A stretch of DNA of 64,000 bases from Longitalea luteola (GCF_017356035.1 NZ_JAFIQX010000001.1:186001-250000); one strand, 5' to 3'; positions 1 through 9,878 are shown, numbered from the stretch's first letter. The notes: a model not told the origin generated them from the sequence alone. Made by a program: numbers and translations.

Positions 1-628
1 AATGAATATAAAATTCCATATCGTGCATCATCCGGCAAAGCGCCAGCGCGCAATGGCCGGCGCCGATAATGTACAGATGATTCTTATAACCGGTCTTTTC
101 CTGATACAGCCATTCCACCTCGGAGGTCATTGAAAAATAATGGTCCGTATCAGGTACTGCTCTTGTAAATTGTAAACCGGCTGGTGATAATTGCAAGGTG
201 CCGTTCTGCTGATGTTGCAAACTGTCTATTAACTGATTTATTGCGTTGGCATCACCGGGGGCAACCCGGTATAACAAAATGGTTTGTTCGCCTGAACAGA
301 TCATGCCGCTTTGATCGGTAGCTGCTGATTTATTATGAAATTGTTTTTTAATGGTCGTTTTGGATTCATCTGTGTACGCATTGTGTAAATCGGAAAAGCG
401 CAGGGTTATTCCCGCATTCAACCGGTCTTTTGCCATTTCCACGAATTTATGTTCCATAATACCACCACCAATGGAACCTGCTGTTTCACCGGCCGAGTTT
501 ACGGCCATGAAAAAGCCCTGCCGGCCAGGACTGCTTCCGTCACTCTGCACCACATACAACAACATAACCGGTATCTCTTGTTGCAGGCTTTTATTTATCA
601 ACTGCCAAATGATTAATTGTTTCTTCAT
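1..628 (-). CDS. xdhC: XdhC/CoxI-family molybdoenzyme accessory factor (3' end outside window)
   Basis: The reading frame opens at an ATG on the minus strand (base 628) and is still open at base 1, giving about 209 residues. XdhC proteins bind and sulfurate the molybdenum cofactor before it is inserted into xanthine-dehydrogenase-type enzymes. Visible family marks are a GSSPGRQGFFM stretch near residue 31, SIGGGIMEH near residue 50, the conserved cysteine in GMICSGEQ near residue 109, and the start of the C-terminal Rossmann domain (YIIGAGHCALAL) near residue 190. It overlaps the end of the molybdenum subunit gene by 38 bases, so the two are almost surely co-transcribed and translationally coupled. 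The C-terminal part cannot be judged. Confidence 0.88.
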   Translation of the reverse strand, partial: MKKQLIIWQLINKSLQQEIPVMLLYVVQSDGSSPGRQGFFMAVNSAGETAGSIGGGIMEHKFVEMAKDRLNAGITLRFSDLHNAYTDESKTTIKKQFHNKSAATDQSGMICSGEQTILLYRVAPGDANAINQLIDSLQHQQNGTLQLSPAGLQFTRAVPDTDHYFSMTSEVEWLYQEKTGYKNHLYIIGAGHCALALCRMMHDMEFYIH

Positions 629-2900
629 GAGATTCGGTAATTCCTTTCTTTTGTGTTGGGTATAAAGCCATCAGTACTCTTTCGGGCGTCATGGGCGCTG
701 CAAAAGGGAAATGACCGTTTTCATTATAGGCGCGGATCGCATTACGCAAGGCAAAATAAGCACCGATCCCATACATCAGCGGTGGTTCGCCTACTGCTTT
801 CGACCGGAAGATGGCCAGGTTTTCGTGCGGCGTTTGTAAAAACTCAACGGCAATCTCTTTCGGTACCGCATAAATGTCAGGCACCTTATAAGTAGACAAT
901 GCGTTGGATCGCAATTTGCCATTGGTGTCATACACCACCTCTTCCATGGTCATCCAGCCAATACCCTGCACAATTCCGCCTTCCAGCTGTCCCATATCAA
1001 CAGCGATATTCATACTGGCGCCAAAATCATGAACTACTTTGACGGCGTCAACAGTATATATGCCGCGGATGCAATCGACCGTTATACTAACAAAAGCTGT
1101 TCCATACACATGGTAGGCAAACGGATGACCTTTTTCTTTGGTGGCATCAAAATATATTTCCGGCGTAGCATAATGGGCATGCTCCGATAAGCCTATTCGC
1201 TTTATGTGTCCAGCCATTACCAGCGATTTCCAGTCCCGATCGGTTCTTTGTCCGTTCACATATACGTATTCGTTCTGCAATGCGACCAATCGCACATCCA
1301 CACCCAGTTCTTCGGCTGCCATTTTTTTTAATCTGTCGGCAATAGCCGTACATGCGAGCATCGTGGCTTTGCCGTTCAGGTCGGCGGTGGCGCTGGCTGC
1401 AGAAGGTGAGGTGTTGGCGATCTTGAATGTATTGGTCGTATGGATTTTGATCTTCTCTGGTTGAATGGAAAATACCTGGGCAGCGACCTGTGCAATCTTG
1501 GTATTTACACCCTGGCCCATTTCAACAGCGCCGGTAGTGATGCCTACGCTGCCATCCATATAAACATGCACCAGCGACCGCGCCTGGTTCATCAATGTTT
1601 TGGTAAAAGAAATACCAAAGCAAATGGGCATGCAGGCCAATCCTTTTTTGTACAAAGTGTTGGTTGCATTGAATGCCTGCACTTGTTGCAGCATCGCATC
1701 CAGATCATACAACGTTTTTGCTTTGTGCCAGCATTCGGGTGCTTCGCTTTGGGCTTTTTGTCCGTACGGAAATTCATCACCGGTCTGCAGCAGGTTCTTC
1801 TCCTGGATGATTGCAGCATTTATTCCCAACTCTTCTGCCGCTTTTGCAATGGCCGATTCGATCATGAACATGCCCTGCGGACCGCCAAAACCACGGAAAG
1901 CCGTATTAGGCGGTAAATGCGTTCTGCAGCTGTATGCCGTTGCTTTTACATTCGGGATATAATAGGAGTTCGTACAATGAAACAGCGTGCGCTCCAATAC
2001 CGCAGGTGACAGATCGGCTGCGGCTCCTGCATTTTGATAGAAAGTAACTTCATAGGCAATGATCTTCAACGCTTCATTCAAACCAATTTTGAAGTCGGCA
2101 GAATAAGGATGACGTTTACCTGTCATCGCCATATCTTCCATCCGGTGCAACGAATATTTAACCGGCTTTTTTAAATGATGAGCTGCCAGTGCACACAGGG
2201 CTGCCCAGGTGTTCGCCTGATCTTCCTTGCCGCCGAAACCGCCACCGAGCCTGTTTACTTCTACTTCCACCAGGTGCATGGGCAAACCCAGCACACGGGA
2301 AACGGCGCGCTGTACAGCTGTTGGCCCTTGCGTAGACGAATATACTTTAATAGCGTTATGTTCCTGGGGAACAGCGTAGGCGCCTTGTGTTTCGATATAA
2401 AGGTGTTCCTGGCCGTTGGTATCTGCGCGGCCTTCAAATATATGGGCGCATTGCGACCAGCTACTGGCTGTGTCACCCAGTTGAAAGGTGCGTGGAGGAA
2501 TGATCAATTCACCCTGTGCCTGGGCTTCGCGTGGATCAGTGATCACAGGTAACGGGTCAATGGTTAGTTTTATCTTTTTGACTGCTGCCCGGGCAGCTTC
2601 CATGGAGTCGGCTACCACAAAGGCTACCGGCATGCCACAGAAATGAACTTCGTGACCGGCCAGCAAGGGTTCATCGGGTACAATGCCACCGATCTGGTTT
2701 TCGCCGGGAATGTCTTTATGGGTGAAAATGCGTACAACACCGGGATGGGTAATTGCATCTCTGAGGTCGAGGTTCGTAATGACACCATGCGCCACCGGCG
2801 AACCAAACGATGCACCAAACAAACTGCCCTGGATGAGTGGAATATCATCCAGGTAAATGGATTCGCCCCGCACGTGTGTATATGCATCGATATTTTTCAT
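591..2900 (-). CDS. xdhB: Xanthine dehydrogenase, molybdenum-cofactor-binding subunit
   Basis: This 769-residue protein is the catalytic subunit of a two-subunit molybdenum hydroxylase that oxidises purines such as hypoxanthine and xanthine in the cytoplasm. It shows the aldehyde oxidase/xanthine dehydrogenase fold: a small N-terminal a/b hammerhead domain followed by the Moco-binding domains. GGGFGGKE (residues 219-226), AFRGFGGPQG (near 334), a VEMGQGVNTK loop, and the VGEPP loop whose glutamate (E705) is the expected catalytic base are all present. Length fits bacterial XdhB. It follows the FeS/FAD subunit gene after a 247-base repeat-filled spacer and overlaps xdhC. Substrate is inferred from family and from the nucleobase genes around it; other aromatic aldehydes or heterocycles cannot be excluded. 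Confidence 0.9.
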   Translation of the reverse strand: MKNIDAYTHVRGESIYLDDIPLIQGSLFGASFGSPVAHGVITNLDLRDAITHPGVVRIFTHKDIPGENQIGGIVPDEPLLAGHEVHFCGMPVAFVVADSMEAARAAVKKIKLTIDPLPVITDPREAQAQGELIIPPRTFQLGDTASSWSQCAHIFEGRADTNGQEHLYIETQGAYAVPQEHNAIKVYSSTQGPTAVQRAVSRVLGLPMHLVEVEVNRLGGGFGGKEDQANTWAALCALAAHHLKKPVKYSLHRMEDMAMTGKRHPYSADFKIGLNEALKIIAYEVTFYQNAGAAADLSPAVLERTLFHCTNSYYIPNVKATAYSCRTHLPPNTAFRGFGGPQGMFMIESAIAKAAEELGINAAIIQEKNLLQTGDEFPYGQKAQSEAPECWHKAKTLYDLDAMLQQVQAFNATNTLYKKGLACMPICFGISFTKTLMNQARSLVHVYMDGSVGITTGAVEMGQGVNTKIAQVAAQVFSIQPEKIKIHTTNTFKIANTSPSAASATADLNGKATMLACTAIADRLKKMAAEELGVDVRLVALQNEYVYVNGQRTDRDWKSLVMAGHIKRIGLSEHAHYATPEIYFDATKEKGHPFAYHVYGTAFVSITVDCIRGIYTVDAVKVVHDFGASMNIAVDMGQLEGGIVQGIGWMTMEEVVYDTNGKLRSNALSTYKVPDIYAVPKEIAVEFLQTPHENLAIFRSKAVGEPPLMYGIGAYFALRNAIRAYNENGHFPFAAPMTPERVLMALYPTQKKGITESHEETINHLAVDK

Positions 2901-2905
2901 AACAC

Positions 2906-3103
2906 TTAACGCTTAGAATAAACGCTCAACGCAAAACGCTCAACGCTGAACGCGAAACGCTCAACGCAGAACGCTCAACGCAAAACACAATACACAAAGC
3001 ACAAAACGCTTACGCACAACGCAAAACGCTTACGCACAACGCAAAACGCTTACGCACAACGCAAAACGCTTAATGCGCAACGCAAAACCTGCCTACAGGC
3101 AGG
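2906..3103. repeat. AACGC low-complexity tract ending in a CCTGCC palindrome
   Basis: The spacer between the two xanthine dehydrogenase subunit genes is filled with about twenty AACGC pentamers joined by short linkers (CTCA, AAAA, CTTA, GCA). Part of it is a clean tandem of a 17-18 base unit at about 3005-3070. It ends in CCTGCCTACAGGCAGG (3088-3103), a 7-bp inverted repeat. No start codon or coding pattern is visible. Related tracts lie at 26106, 27740 and 36661. Confidence 0.85.
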
Positions 3104-3147
3104 TGCTCAATCGGCCCTGAGGCGGACACGCGCAAAATGTCATGCGC

Positions 3148-4551
3148 TCAATGTGCTGCTTTCGCAAAGAGCTCCAGGAAATGCGCCTTCATCAACTGGC
3201 CTAACAACAATCGTTTATAATCAGCAGTTCCCCGGGCATCACTAATGGGTGATATCTCGGTTTGGGCAATGGCGATGGCCTCCTGAATAGTCGTTTCTGT
3301 AATGACCTGTCCGCCCAAAAATGCACTTGTTTGTTCAAGCAGTTTTGGAATGGGAGCAACACCGCCTGCTGCAATCCGTGCCCACTGAATACGATCGTCC
3401 GCCATGGTCAAACAAATAGCCGTGTTCACACTGGCTATATCGAGATTGGTACGTTTGCTTACTTTTTCAAAATTGAAAAGGGTAAACGCGCCTGGTAAAT
3501 CAAATGATATAGTGACCAACTGTTCCTTGGGATCTTTGTCAAGCGTTTTATACCCTTTGTACAATTGTCTTAGCGGAATTTCTCTTTGTTGTTCTCCATG
3601 CCGAAAAACAAGCGTCGCGTCCAGCGCCAGCAGGAAAATGGTAAGGTCGCCGATCGGCGATGCATTGATCAGGTTGCCGCCCACGGTAGCGATGTTCCGG
3701 ATAGGGGTAGATGAAACCAGTTTCATGTGATCGGCCAACCGCGGAAAATGTAACTGCAGGATGGGCGATTCACAAAGATCTGTCACCGTGGCCGATGCGC
3801 CGATGATACACCGGTTGCCTTGTTGTGTAATACCTTTCAGTCCGCCCTCATCGAATAAGAACCTGATGGATGCATCCTTCATGACATCGTGCTTTTGCAC
3901 GTACACATCGGTACCGCCGCCTACCCATTCTTTTGCGGTTGTAGGTTGCAGTTGTCCATTCAATTCGGTACTTAAGAAATACAGCCGTTGTTTGATCGTA
4001 GCAAACCACGCTGGTAAGATGTTATTTTCGGTAACAAAGACGATCGGTTCTGTTGATGACCGGGCTTGCATTAATGCAGCTACTTTGGCAGCGGCGCGTT
4101 CGATAGATTTGTAACCGGTGCAACGGCAGATGTTTCCGTCAATAGCGGCAATGGCGTTTTGGGTGGAAGCATTTTTACCGCTTAAGCAAAACCCTGCCAG
4201 CGATACCACAAAACCAGGCGTGCAGAATCCACATTGGGTGGCCGACTCATCATACATGGCCTGCTGGATGGGATTCAAGCCTTCCATGTTCAGGCCTTCA
4301 ATAGTTACCACATGTTTGCCATGCACATTGCCCAGCGGGGTTAAACAACTCGTAAGCGACCGGTATTGCATTTCGTTGTTTTTCAATTCTCCTACCAACA
4401 GGGTGCAGGCGCCACAGTCCCCTTCATTACAGCCCACTTTAGTACCGGTCAAATGCTGGTGATAACGAACAAAATCGAGCAGCACCATACCGGGCGGCAG
4501 CTTGGTAGCAATGTCTTTATTATTGAGAATGAATTTGATCAAGGGCAACAC
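3148..4551 (-). CDS. xdhA: Xanthine dehydrogenase, [2Fe-2S] and FAD subunit
   Basis: This 467-residue electron-transfer subunit passes electrons from the molybdenum site through two [2Fe-2S] clusters to FAD and NAD. The N-terminal plant-type ferredoxin domain has C41, C46, C49 and C69; the following all-helical cluster domain has C107, C110, C142 and C144 (CGFC and CRC motifs). The FAD-binding domain carries TVGGNLINASPIGD near residue 286 and ends with the CO-dehydrogenase flavoprotein C-terminal domain. Fusion of FeS and FAD parts in one chain matches the usual bacterial XdhA. The gene lies 180 bases downstream of the Lrp-type regulator and upstream of xdhB on the same strand. Confidence 0.9.
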   Translation of the reverse strand: MLPLIKFILNNKDIATKLPPGMVLLDFVRYHQHLTGTKVGCNEGDCGACTLLVGELKNNEMQYRSLTSCLTPLGNVHGKHVVTIEGLNMEGLNPIQQAMYDESATQCGFCTPGFVVSLAGFCLSGKNASTQNAIAAIDGNICRCTGYKSIERAAAKVAALMQARSSTEPIVFVTENNILPAWFATIKQRLYFLSTELNGQLQPTTAKEWVGGGTDVYVQKHDVMKDASIRFLFDEGGLKGITQQGNRCIIGASATVTDLCESPILQLHFPRLADHMKLVSSTPIRNIATVGGNLINASPIGDLTIFLLALDATLVFRHGEQQREIPLRQLYKGYKTLDKDPKEQLVTISFDLPGAFTLFNFEKVSKRTNLDIASVNTAICLTMADDRIQWARIAAGGVAPIPKLLEQTSAFLGGQVITETTIQEAIAIAQTEISPISDARGTADYKRLLLGQLMKAHFLELFAKAAH

Positions 4552-4731
4552 CGGTTTCTCTAAAGTTAACGAAATCCGGCCAAACCAGGATGAGGTAAGT
4601 GAGCCTTTGGAAGTCCGGATTTCCTGTATTCGCAGCCTGGAAGATTCCGTGAAAAATGCAGAACGGCAAGTCAGGGAAGGTTTATGCAGGGCAAAGCAAA
4701 CGCACTTTCGGGATTGGATGATAGGTTGTAA

Positions 4732-5202
4732 CTATTTCAGCAAGTTCAGATCAGGCTGTGCGTATTTATATACTTTGAAATACAGCGTTGTTTTGGTTTG
4801 ATAAACACCGTCAATTCTGGAGATCTCATTGATAAATTGTACTAAGTGGTCGTTGTCGCGGCACATTACATCTACTTCCAGGTCATAATCACCGGAGGTC
4901 ATTGCCAAAAAGCTTACTTCAGGCAGTTTAGCTATTTTCTGGGCTACTTTGTCTTTCAACGTTGCGGGCCGTACATACACAGCAATCTGGGCATAAGCTC
5001 CGAAACCTACTTTAGCGGGATTCACGCGGCCAATAATATTAATGGTGCCTTCTTCTATTAATTTATTTACACGGGTGCGAATGGTGCCAATGGACACATT
5101 CAGTTTTTCTGCAATAACGGTAAATGACATACGGCCATCTTTTTGCAGGCACGACAGAATAGCAAAATCGAGTTCATCGAGTGGAAAACCGTTTTTATCC
5201 AT
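4732..5202 (-). CDS. Lrp/AsnC-family transcriptional regulator
   Basis: The 156-residue protein has the two-domain layout of this family: an N-terminal winged helix-turn-helix (about residues 8-60, with LDFAILSCLQKDGRMSF and a recognition helix around VSIGTIRTRV) and a C-terminal RAM ligand-binding domain with a ferredoxin-like fold (about 70-150). Such regulators sense amino acids or related metabolites. It is transcribed divergently from the semialdehyde dehydrogenase gene with 115 bases between, and precedes the xanthine dehydrogenase genes. That position suggests, without proof, that it senses a product such as beta-alanine and controls the pyrimidine genes, the xanthine dehydrogenase genes, or both. 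Confidence 0.87.
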   Translation of the reverse strand: MDKNGFPLDELDFAILSCLQKDGRMSFTVIAEKLNVSIGTIRTRVNKLIEEGTINIIGRVNPAKVGFGAYAQIAVYVRPATLKDKVAQKIAKLPEVSFLAMTSGDYDLEVDVMCRDNDHLVQFINEISRIDGVYQTKTTLYFKVYKYAQPDLNLLK

Positions 5203-5317
5203 ATAGCAAAGATGCGATAAAAATAAAAATCCTGTTTATTTTTTGGTACAGAACTAAATTATTTTTAAATTAACAGTTATGTTTCTGCAAAATTTGTAGT
5301 ATCTAAAACAGCCGCTC

Positions 5318-6775
5318 ATGAAGTACGCCCCTGTTCAGAACTATATTAATGGACAGTTTGTGGATGCCTCATCGGACCAAACATTGCCCGTTATTTCTCC
5401 ACTTGATGGAACACTTTTATCTAAGGTGCCTCTGTCGGCCCCCAAAGATCTCGATGCTGCGGTGCGAGCGGCCAAACTTGCTTTTCCCGCCTGGAGCCAT
5501 ACACCCATTAAAGAAAGAGTACAGGTGTTATTCCGTTACAGGCATTTGCTGGAAAAGCATTTGCAGGAACTGGCAGCACTTGTTAGTGAAGAGAATGGTA
5601 AAACGATGAGTGAAGCGATCGCTGAAGTTGAAAAGTGCATCGAGCTTACCGAGTTTGCCGTTTCATTGCCCCAGCTCGTCACTGGCGAAGTGCTGGAAGT
5701 AAGCAAAGGTGTGGAATGCCGGACAGAACATGTACCGCTGGGCGTCGTTGCTTCTATCGTACCCTTTAATTTTCCCAGTATGGTACCTAACTGGACAATC
5801 CCCAATGCTCTTGCCCTCGGCAATTGTATGATCATAAAACCTTCTGAAAAAGTGCCCCTGAGTGTTGGGCGGCTGGCGCAGTTTTTAAAGGAATCGGGTT
5901 TACCGGATGGCGTATTCAATGTAGTCAATGGTGACTGTGTAATAGTGAATGCCATTTGTGACCACCCGGGTATTTCGGCCGTATCGTTCGTAGGCAGTAC
6001 AAAAGTGGCCAAAATTGTTTATCAACGTGCTACACACCATTATAAAAGATGCCTTGCATTGGGTGGCGCCAAAAACCATCTGTTGGTGTTACCCGACGCC
6101 AAAGCCGACATGACCGCACAGAACGTTGCTGCATCTATGAGTGGTTGTGCCGGTCAACGCTGCATGGCTGCGTCGGCCATGGTGGCTGTTGGGAACGTAG
6201 ATCATATCATCCAAAAGATCTGTGAAGAAGCGAAGAAGATCGTGCCCGGCCAGAACCTGGGTGCTGTGATCAGTAAAGAATCTAAGGAAAGAATAGAACA
6301 TTATATAACCGAGGCGGAAGCGCAGGGCGCGCGGGTGCTGGTGGATGGCCGGCATGCGACTGTTGCCGGTAAAGAACAGGGAACGTATGTGGGGCCTACC
6401 GTTATTGATTATGTGAAACCTGACATGGCGGTAGCAAAGGAAGAGATCTTCGGTCCGGTTATAAGCATCATGCGCACCGATACGGTAGATGAAGCGCTGG
6501 CTATTGAAAATGCCAACCCTTATGGTAATGCCGCTTCGGTGTTTACCCAGAATGGCGGCCTGGCGCGATATGTGATCGACCGGGCCAGTGCCGGCATGAT
6601 CGGCGTTAATGTAGGCGTACCTGTACCCCGAGAGCCTTTCTCATTTGGCGGTTGGAATGAAAGCAAATTTGGGGTGGGCGACATAACCGGAAAAAGCTCC
6701 ATCGAATTCTGGACAAAACTGAAAAAGTCAACGGTAAAGTGGAACCCGGAGGCAGGCGTGAACTGGATGAGCTGA
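5318..6775 (+). CDS. mmsA: CoA-acylating (methyl)malonate-semialdehyde dehydrogenase
   Basis: This 485-residue aldehyde dehydrogenase family protein matches MmsA/IolA in length and motifs: IVPFNFPSMVPNWTIPNAL (about residues 149-167), the cofactor loop FVGSTKVAK, and the catalytic cysteine C282 in GCAGQRCMAAS. The family converts malonate semialdehyde plus CoA and NAD to acetyl-CoA, CO2 and NADH, or methylmalonate semialdehyde to propionyl-CoA. Beside an aminotransferase that would make malonate semialdehyde from beta-alanine, the first reaction is the likely one here, closing uracil breakdown into central metabolism. Valine or inositol breakdown genes are absent nearby, which argues against those roles. 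Confidence 0.88.
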   Translation: MKYAPVQNYINGQFVDASSDQTLPVISPLDGTLLSKVPLSAPKDLDAAVRAAKLAFPAWSHTPIKERVQVLFRYRHLLEKHLQELAALVSEENGKTMSEAIAEVEKCIELTEFAVSLPQLVTGEVLEVSKGVECRTEHVPLGVVASIVPFNFPSMVPNWTIPNALALGNCMIIKPSEKVPLSVGRLAQFLKESGLPDGVFNVVNGDCVIVNAICDHPGISAVSFVGSTKVAKIVYQRATHHYKRCLALGGAKNHLLVLPDAKADMTAQNVAASMSGCAGQRCMAASAMVAVGNVDHIIQKICEEAKKIVPGQNLGAVISKESKERIEHYITEAEAQGARVLVDGRHATVAGKEQGTYVGPTVIDYVKPDMAVAKEEIFGPVISIMRTDTVDEALAIENANPYGNAASVFTQNGGLARYVIDRASAGMIGVNVGVPVPREPFSFGGWNESKFGVGDITGKSSIEFWTKLKKSTVKWNPEAGVNWMS

Positions 6776-6785
6776 ATCACAATTG

Positions 6786-6910
6786 GCTAATATGCTAATA
6801 TGCTAATGTGATAATGTGATAATGGCCGTTTGCCGCTGGCGCTTGTCGTTTCACGATTGTCGATTGACGATTGTTGATTGTCGATTGACGATTGACGATT
6901 GTCGATTGTT
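6786..6910. repeat. Two short low-complexity tracts in the mmsA-aminotransferase spacer
   Basis: Bases 6786-6824 repeat 'taatatgc/taatgtga' units, and 6853-6910 repeat a 7-base 'gattgac/gattgtc' unit about eight times. Both sit wholly between two genes of one pathway and show no coding potential or clear promoter. Confidence 0.8.
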
Positions 6911-6950
6911 GGCTTTCGTTCGCCAATTCACGAAACATAATTAAATAATC

Positions 6951-8303
6951 ATGTCAACTGTTAGCACCATATCTGAAACCCAGGAAATTATTCGGGATAA
7001 TATGGATTACACGCTCTTTTCATGGAGCAAGCAAAAAGGCATTGCGCCTATTGCGGTAAAAAACGCACAGGGCGTGTACTTATATGATTATGACGGTAAG
7101 CGATACCTCGATTTTTCCTCCGGTCTTATGAATGTGAATATTGGTTATGGTAACCAGCGGATAACTAAGGCCGTTATGGAACAAATGCAGCAGGTAAGTT
7201 ATGTAACTCCCAGCTGCGTTACTAAAATACGCGGCGACCTGGGTAAGAAGCTGGCATCGGTAACTCCACCCGGACTAACAAAAACACTGTTCACTGTTTG
7301 CGGGGCTTCTGCGATTGAAAATGCCATCAAGCTTGCCCGGTTATATACTGGCCGGCACAAGATCATTGCCCGCTACCGGGCATTTCATGGGGCTTCCTAC
7401 GGTGCTATGACGGCCGGTGGCGATCCGCGTAAACTGGCTTCCGATGCACAGCAGGTACCCAATATTGTACATATAGAGGATCCGTATTGTTATCGCTGTC
7501 CCTGGGGTAAGGAAATTAGTTCGTGCAGCCGCGAATGTGTGGGTCATCTGGAACGGGTCATAGAATTTGAAGGCCCAGGGAATATTGCAGCAATTATTAT
7601 GGAAGGAGAAAGCGGTTCTTCCGGCTGTATTAAGTATCCACCCGATTATTTACAAAAAGTACGGGCCCTTTGCGATAAACACAATATCCTGCTGATCGCT
7701 GATGAAGTGATGAGCGGATTTGGCCGCACCGGCAAATGGTTCGGTATGGATTGTTATGGAGTAGTACCTGATATGATCGCTACGGCAAAAGGGTTAACAG
7801 CCGGCTATTTGCCGCTGGGTGCATTGATCGTCAGCGATACCATTGCGGCCCATTTTAACGACCGGGTATTATGGCTTGGCCTCACTTACTCCGCCCACCC
7901 GGTGAGTTGTGCAGCGGCCCTGGAAACTTTGAAGATCTATGAAGAAGATAAACTCTTGGAGAATGCCGCTAAAATGGGGCATTATCTGGATACCCGGGTT
8001 GAACTGTTAAAATTGAAACATCCCAGCATTGGCGATTTCAGAAATACCGGTTTACTGGGATGCATAGAACTGGTGAAGAGCCGCACGACCAAAGAACCAA
8101 TGGCGCCCTTCAATGCCAAACCGGAAGAAATGGTGATCATGAATAAGGTCGCTGCCAAACTTAAAGAGCTGGGTATGTACACTTTCGTTCGCTGGAATTA
8201 CATTTTTATAGCCCCTCCCTTATGTATTACAAAAGAAGAAATAGATGAAGGACTAAACATGATCAGCGAGGCCATTGCAATTGCGGATGAATTTGTAAAT
8301 TGA
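6951..8303 (+). CDS. Class III PLP aminotransferase, probable beta-alanine transaminase
   Basis: The 450-residue protein is an omega-aminotransferase of class III. It has the fold-type I marks: CGASAIENAIKLAR (phosphate-binding region near residue 118), FHGASYGAMT, DEVMSGFGRTGKW near residue 252, and the PLP lysine K280 in TATAKGLTAGYLPLGA. In this operon the expected reaction is beta-alanine plus pyruvate or 2-oxoglutarate to malonate semialdehyde. A cysteine-bearing segment (DPYCYRCPWG...SSCSREC, about residues 177-198) is visible; related taurine- and beta-alanine-pyruvate aminotransferases can carry it. 4-Aminobutyrate or taurine are alternative substrates from family alone. Confidence 0.85.
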   Translation: MSTVSTISETQEIIRDNMDYTLFSWSKQKGIAPIAVKNAQGVYLYDYDGKRYLDFSSGLMNVNIGYGNQRITKAVMEQMQQVSYVTPSCVTKIRGDLGKKLASVTPPGLTKTLFTVCGASAIENAIKLARLYTGRHKIIARYRAFHGASYGAMTAGGDPRKLASDAQQVPNIVHIEDPYCYRCPWGKEISSCSRECVGHLERVIEFEGPGNIAAIIMEGESGSSGCIKYPPDYLQKVRALCDKHNILLIADEVMSGFGRTGKWFGMDCYGVVPDMIATAKGLTAGYLPLGALIVSDTIAAHFNDRVLWLGLTYSAHPVSCAAALETLKIYEEDKLLENAAKMGHYLDTRVELLKLKHPSIGDFRNTGLLGCIELVKSRTTKEPMAPFNAKPEEMVIMNKVAAKLKELGMYTFVRWNYIFIAPPLCITKEEIDEGLNMISEAIAIADEFVN

Positions 8304-8393
8304 AGTAAGTTCTGGTGAATTTTCCTGCCGTACACCGCCCGATCGATTATTGAAACAGATCTTGATTTTTTCGCTCTTTGCCACCTTACATAT

Positions 8394-9878
8394 ATGAAAA
8401 ATGAATCACTATATAGTGAAGACCTTGCCCCTGTTCCGGTAGCCAACCGCAAATGGAATACCTGGAACTACGCAGCCTTGTGGATCAGCATGAGCCTGTG
8501 TATTCCTACTTACATGCTGGCCAGTTCACTAATAGGGGGCGGTATGAACTGGTGGCAGGCGATCCTGACCATATTTCTGGGTAATACCATTGTACTGATA
8601 CCTATGATCCTCAACGGGCATGCTGGTGCGAAATATGGAATTCCATTCCCTGTGTTTGCCCGTGCCAGCTTTGGGGTCCGGGGCGCGAATATTCCAGCCA
8701 TCCTGCGCGCCATTGTAGCATGCGGTTGGTTTGGCATTCAAACATGGATCGGCGGTGCTGCTATCTATCAAATGATCAGGGCATGGAGTCCCTCACTGCC
8801 CGAGATCGATTCGGCAGCTTTATTTCCACAGGCAATACCTTTCATTTGTTTTTTAGCATTCTGGGCACTCAATATGTTCATCGTTTACCTGGGTGTTGAA
8901 AGTATCCGCAAACTGCTGGTGTTCAAAGCTATCTTTCTGCCGGTGGCAGCGCTGGCATTGCTGTTCTGGGCCATCAGTGCTTCGAACGGGTTGGGACCCA
9001 TTTTACAACAGCCTTCAAAATTTTCTTCTACGGCCGGATTTTTTAATTTCTTTTTCCCGGCACTAACGGGCATGGTTGGGTTCTGGGCAACACTGTCACT
9101 CAATATTCCTGATTTTACCCGCTATGCCAAAAGCCAGCAGGCGCAGATAAAAGGACAGGCCATTGGATTGCCACCTTCCATGACCTTGTTTGCTTTTATT
9201 GGCGTGGTGGTAACCTCTGCCACTGTTATTATCTATGGCAATACCATTTGGGACCCAGTTGTGCTGGCCGCTAAATTTGAGAACAAGATACTGGTAAGCG
9301 TTGCCATGATCGCTGTAGCCATTTCTACGCTTGCCACAAATATTGCAGCAAATATTGTTAGTCCGGCCAATGATTTTGCCAACCTGGCGCCATCAAAGAT
9401 CTCTTTTCGCAAGGGTGGCTATATTACCGGTATACTCGGTATTCTGATCTTTCCATGGAAGCTGATCGCCGATCCGACGGGCTATATTTTTACCTGGCTG
9501 ATCGCTTATTCAAGTTTGCTAGGTCCGGTAGGCGGCATCATGATCGCTGACTATTATTTCATTCGCAAACAGCAGTTGTCAACGGCTGATCTATATAAAA
9601 CAAATGGATTGTACACTTTTAAGAATGGCTATAATTACGGTGCTATTATTGCTTTGCTGGCCGGCGTAGTACCGAATATCCCGGGCTTTCTCATTACTAT
9701 TAAAGTGATTCCAGCCAGCAGTATACCAGCATGGATATCACATTTGTACAACTATGCCTGGTTTGTGGGCTTTTTTATTTCCGGGCTGGCCTATCTGCTC
9801 ATGATGCGAAATTATAAACCCCTGGTATCAGATTCAATCACCACTAAAGAGGAAAAATTGCATGTCGCTATTGATTAA
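8394..9878 (+). CDS. NCS1-family nucleobase permease
   Basis: A 494-residue integral membrane protein with about twelve hydrophobic segments. The N-terminus (NRKWNTWNYAALWISMS) and the PVFARASFGVRGANIPAILRA stretch are typical of the nucleobase:cation symporter-1 family, which imports uracil, cytosine, allantoin or hydantoins with protons or sodium. Its last 17 bases overlap the dihydropyrimidinase gene, so import and breakdown are coupled in one transcript. Uracil or thymine is the most likely substrate from context; hydantoin or allantoin would also fit the neighbour's family. Confidence 0.87.
   Translation: MKNESLYSEDLAPVPVANRKWNTWNYAALWISMSLCIPTYMLASSLIGGGMNWWQAILTIFLGNTIVLIPMILNGHAGAKYGIPFPVFARASFGVRGANIPAILRAIVACGWFGIQTWIGGAAIYQMIRAWSPSLPEIDSAALFPQAIPFICFLAFWALNMFIVYLGVESIRKLLVFKAIFLPVAALALLFWAISASNGLGPILQQPSKFSSTAGFFNFFFPALTGMVGFWATLSLNIPDFTRYAKSQQAQIKGQAIGLPPSMTLFAFIGVVVTSATVIIYGNTIWDPVVLAAKFENKILVSVAMIAVAISTLATNIAANIVSPANDFANLAPSKISFRKGGYITGILGILIFPWKLIADPTGYIFTWLIAYSSLLGPVGGIMIADYYFIRKQQLSTADLYKTNGLYTFKNGYNYGAIIALLAGVVPNIPGFLITIKVIPASSIPAWISHLYNYAWFVGFFISGLAYLLMMRNYKPLVSDSITTKEEKLHVAID

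Noticed and set aside
4502-4801. 99-residue plus-strand frame between XdhA and the Lrp-type gene
   Set aside because: It overlaps both well-supported minus-strand genes and has no recognisable features.
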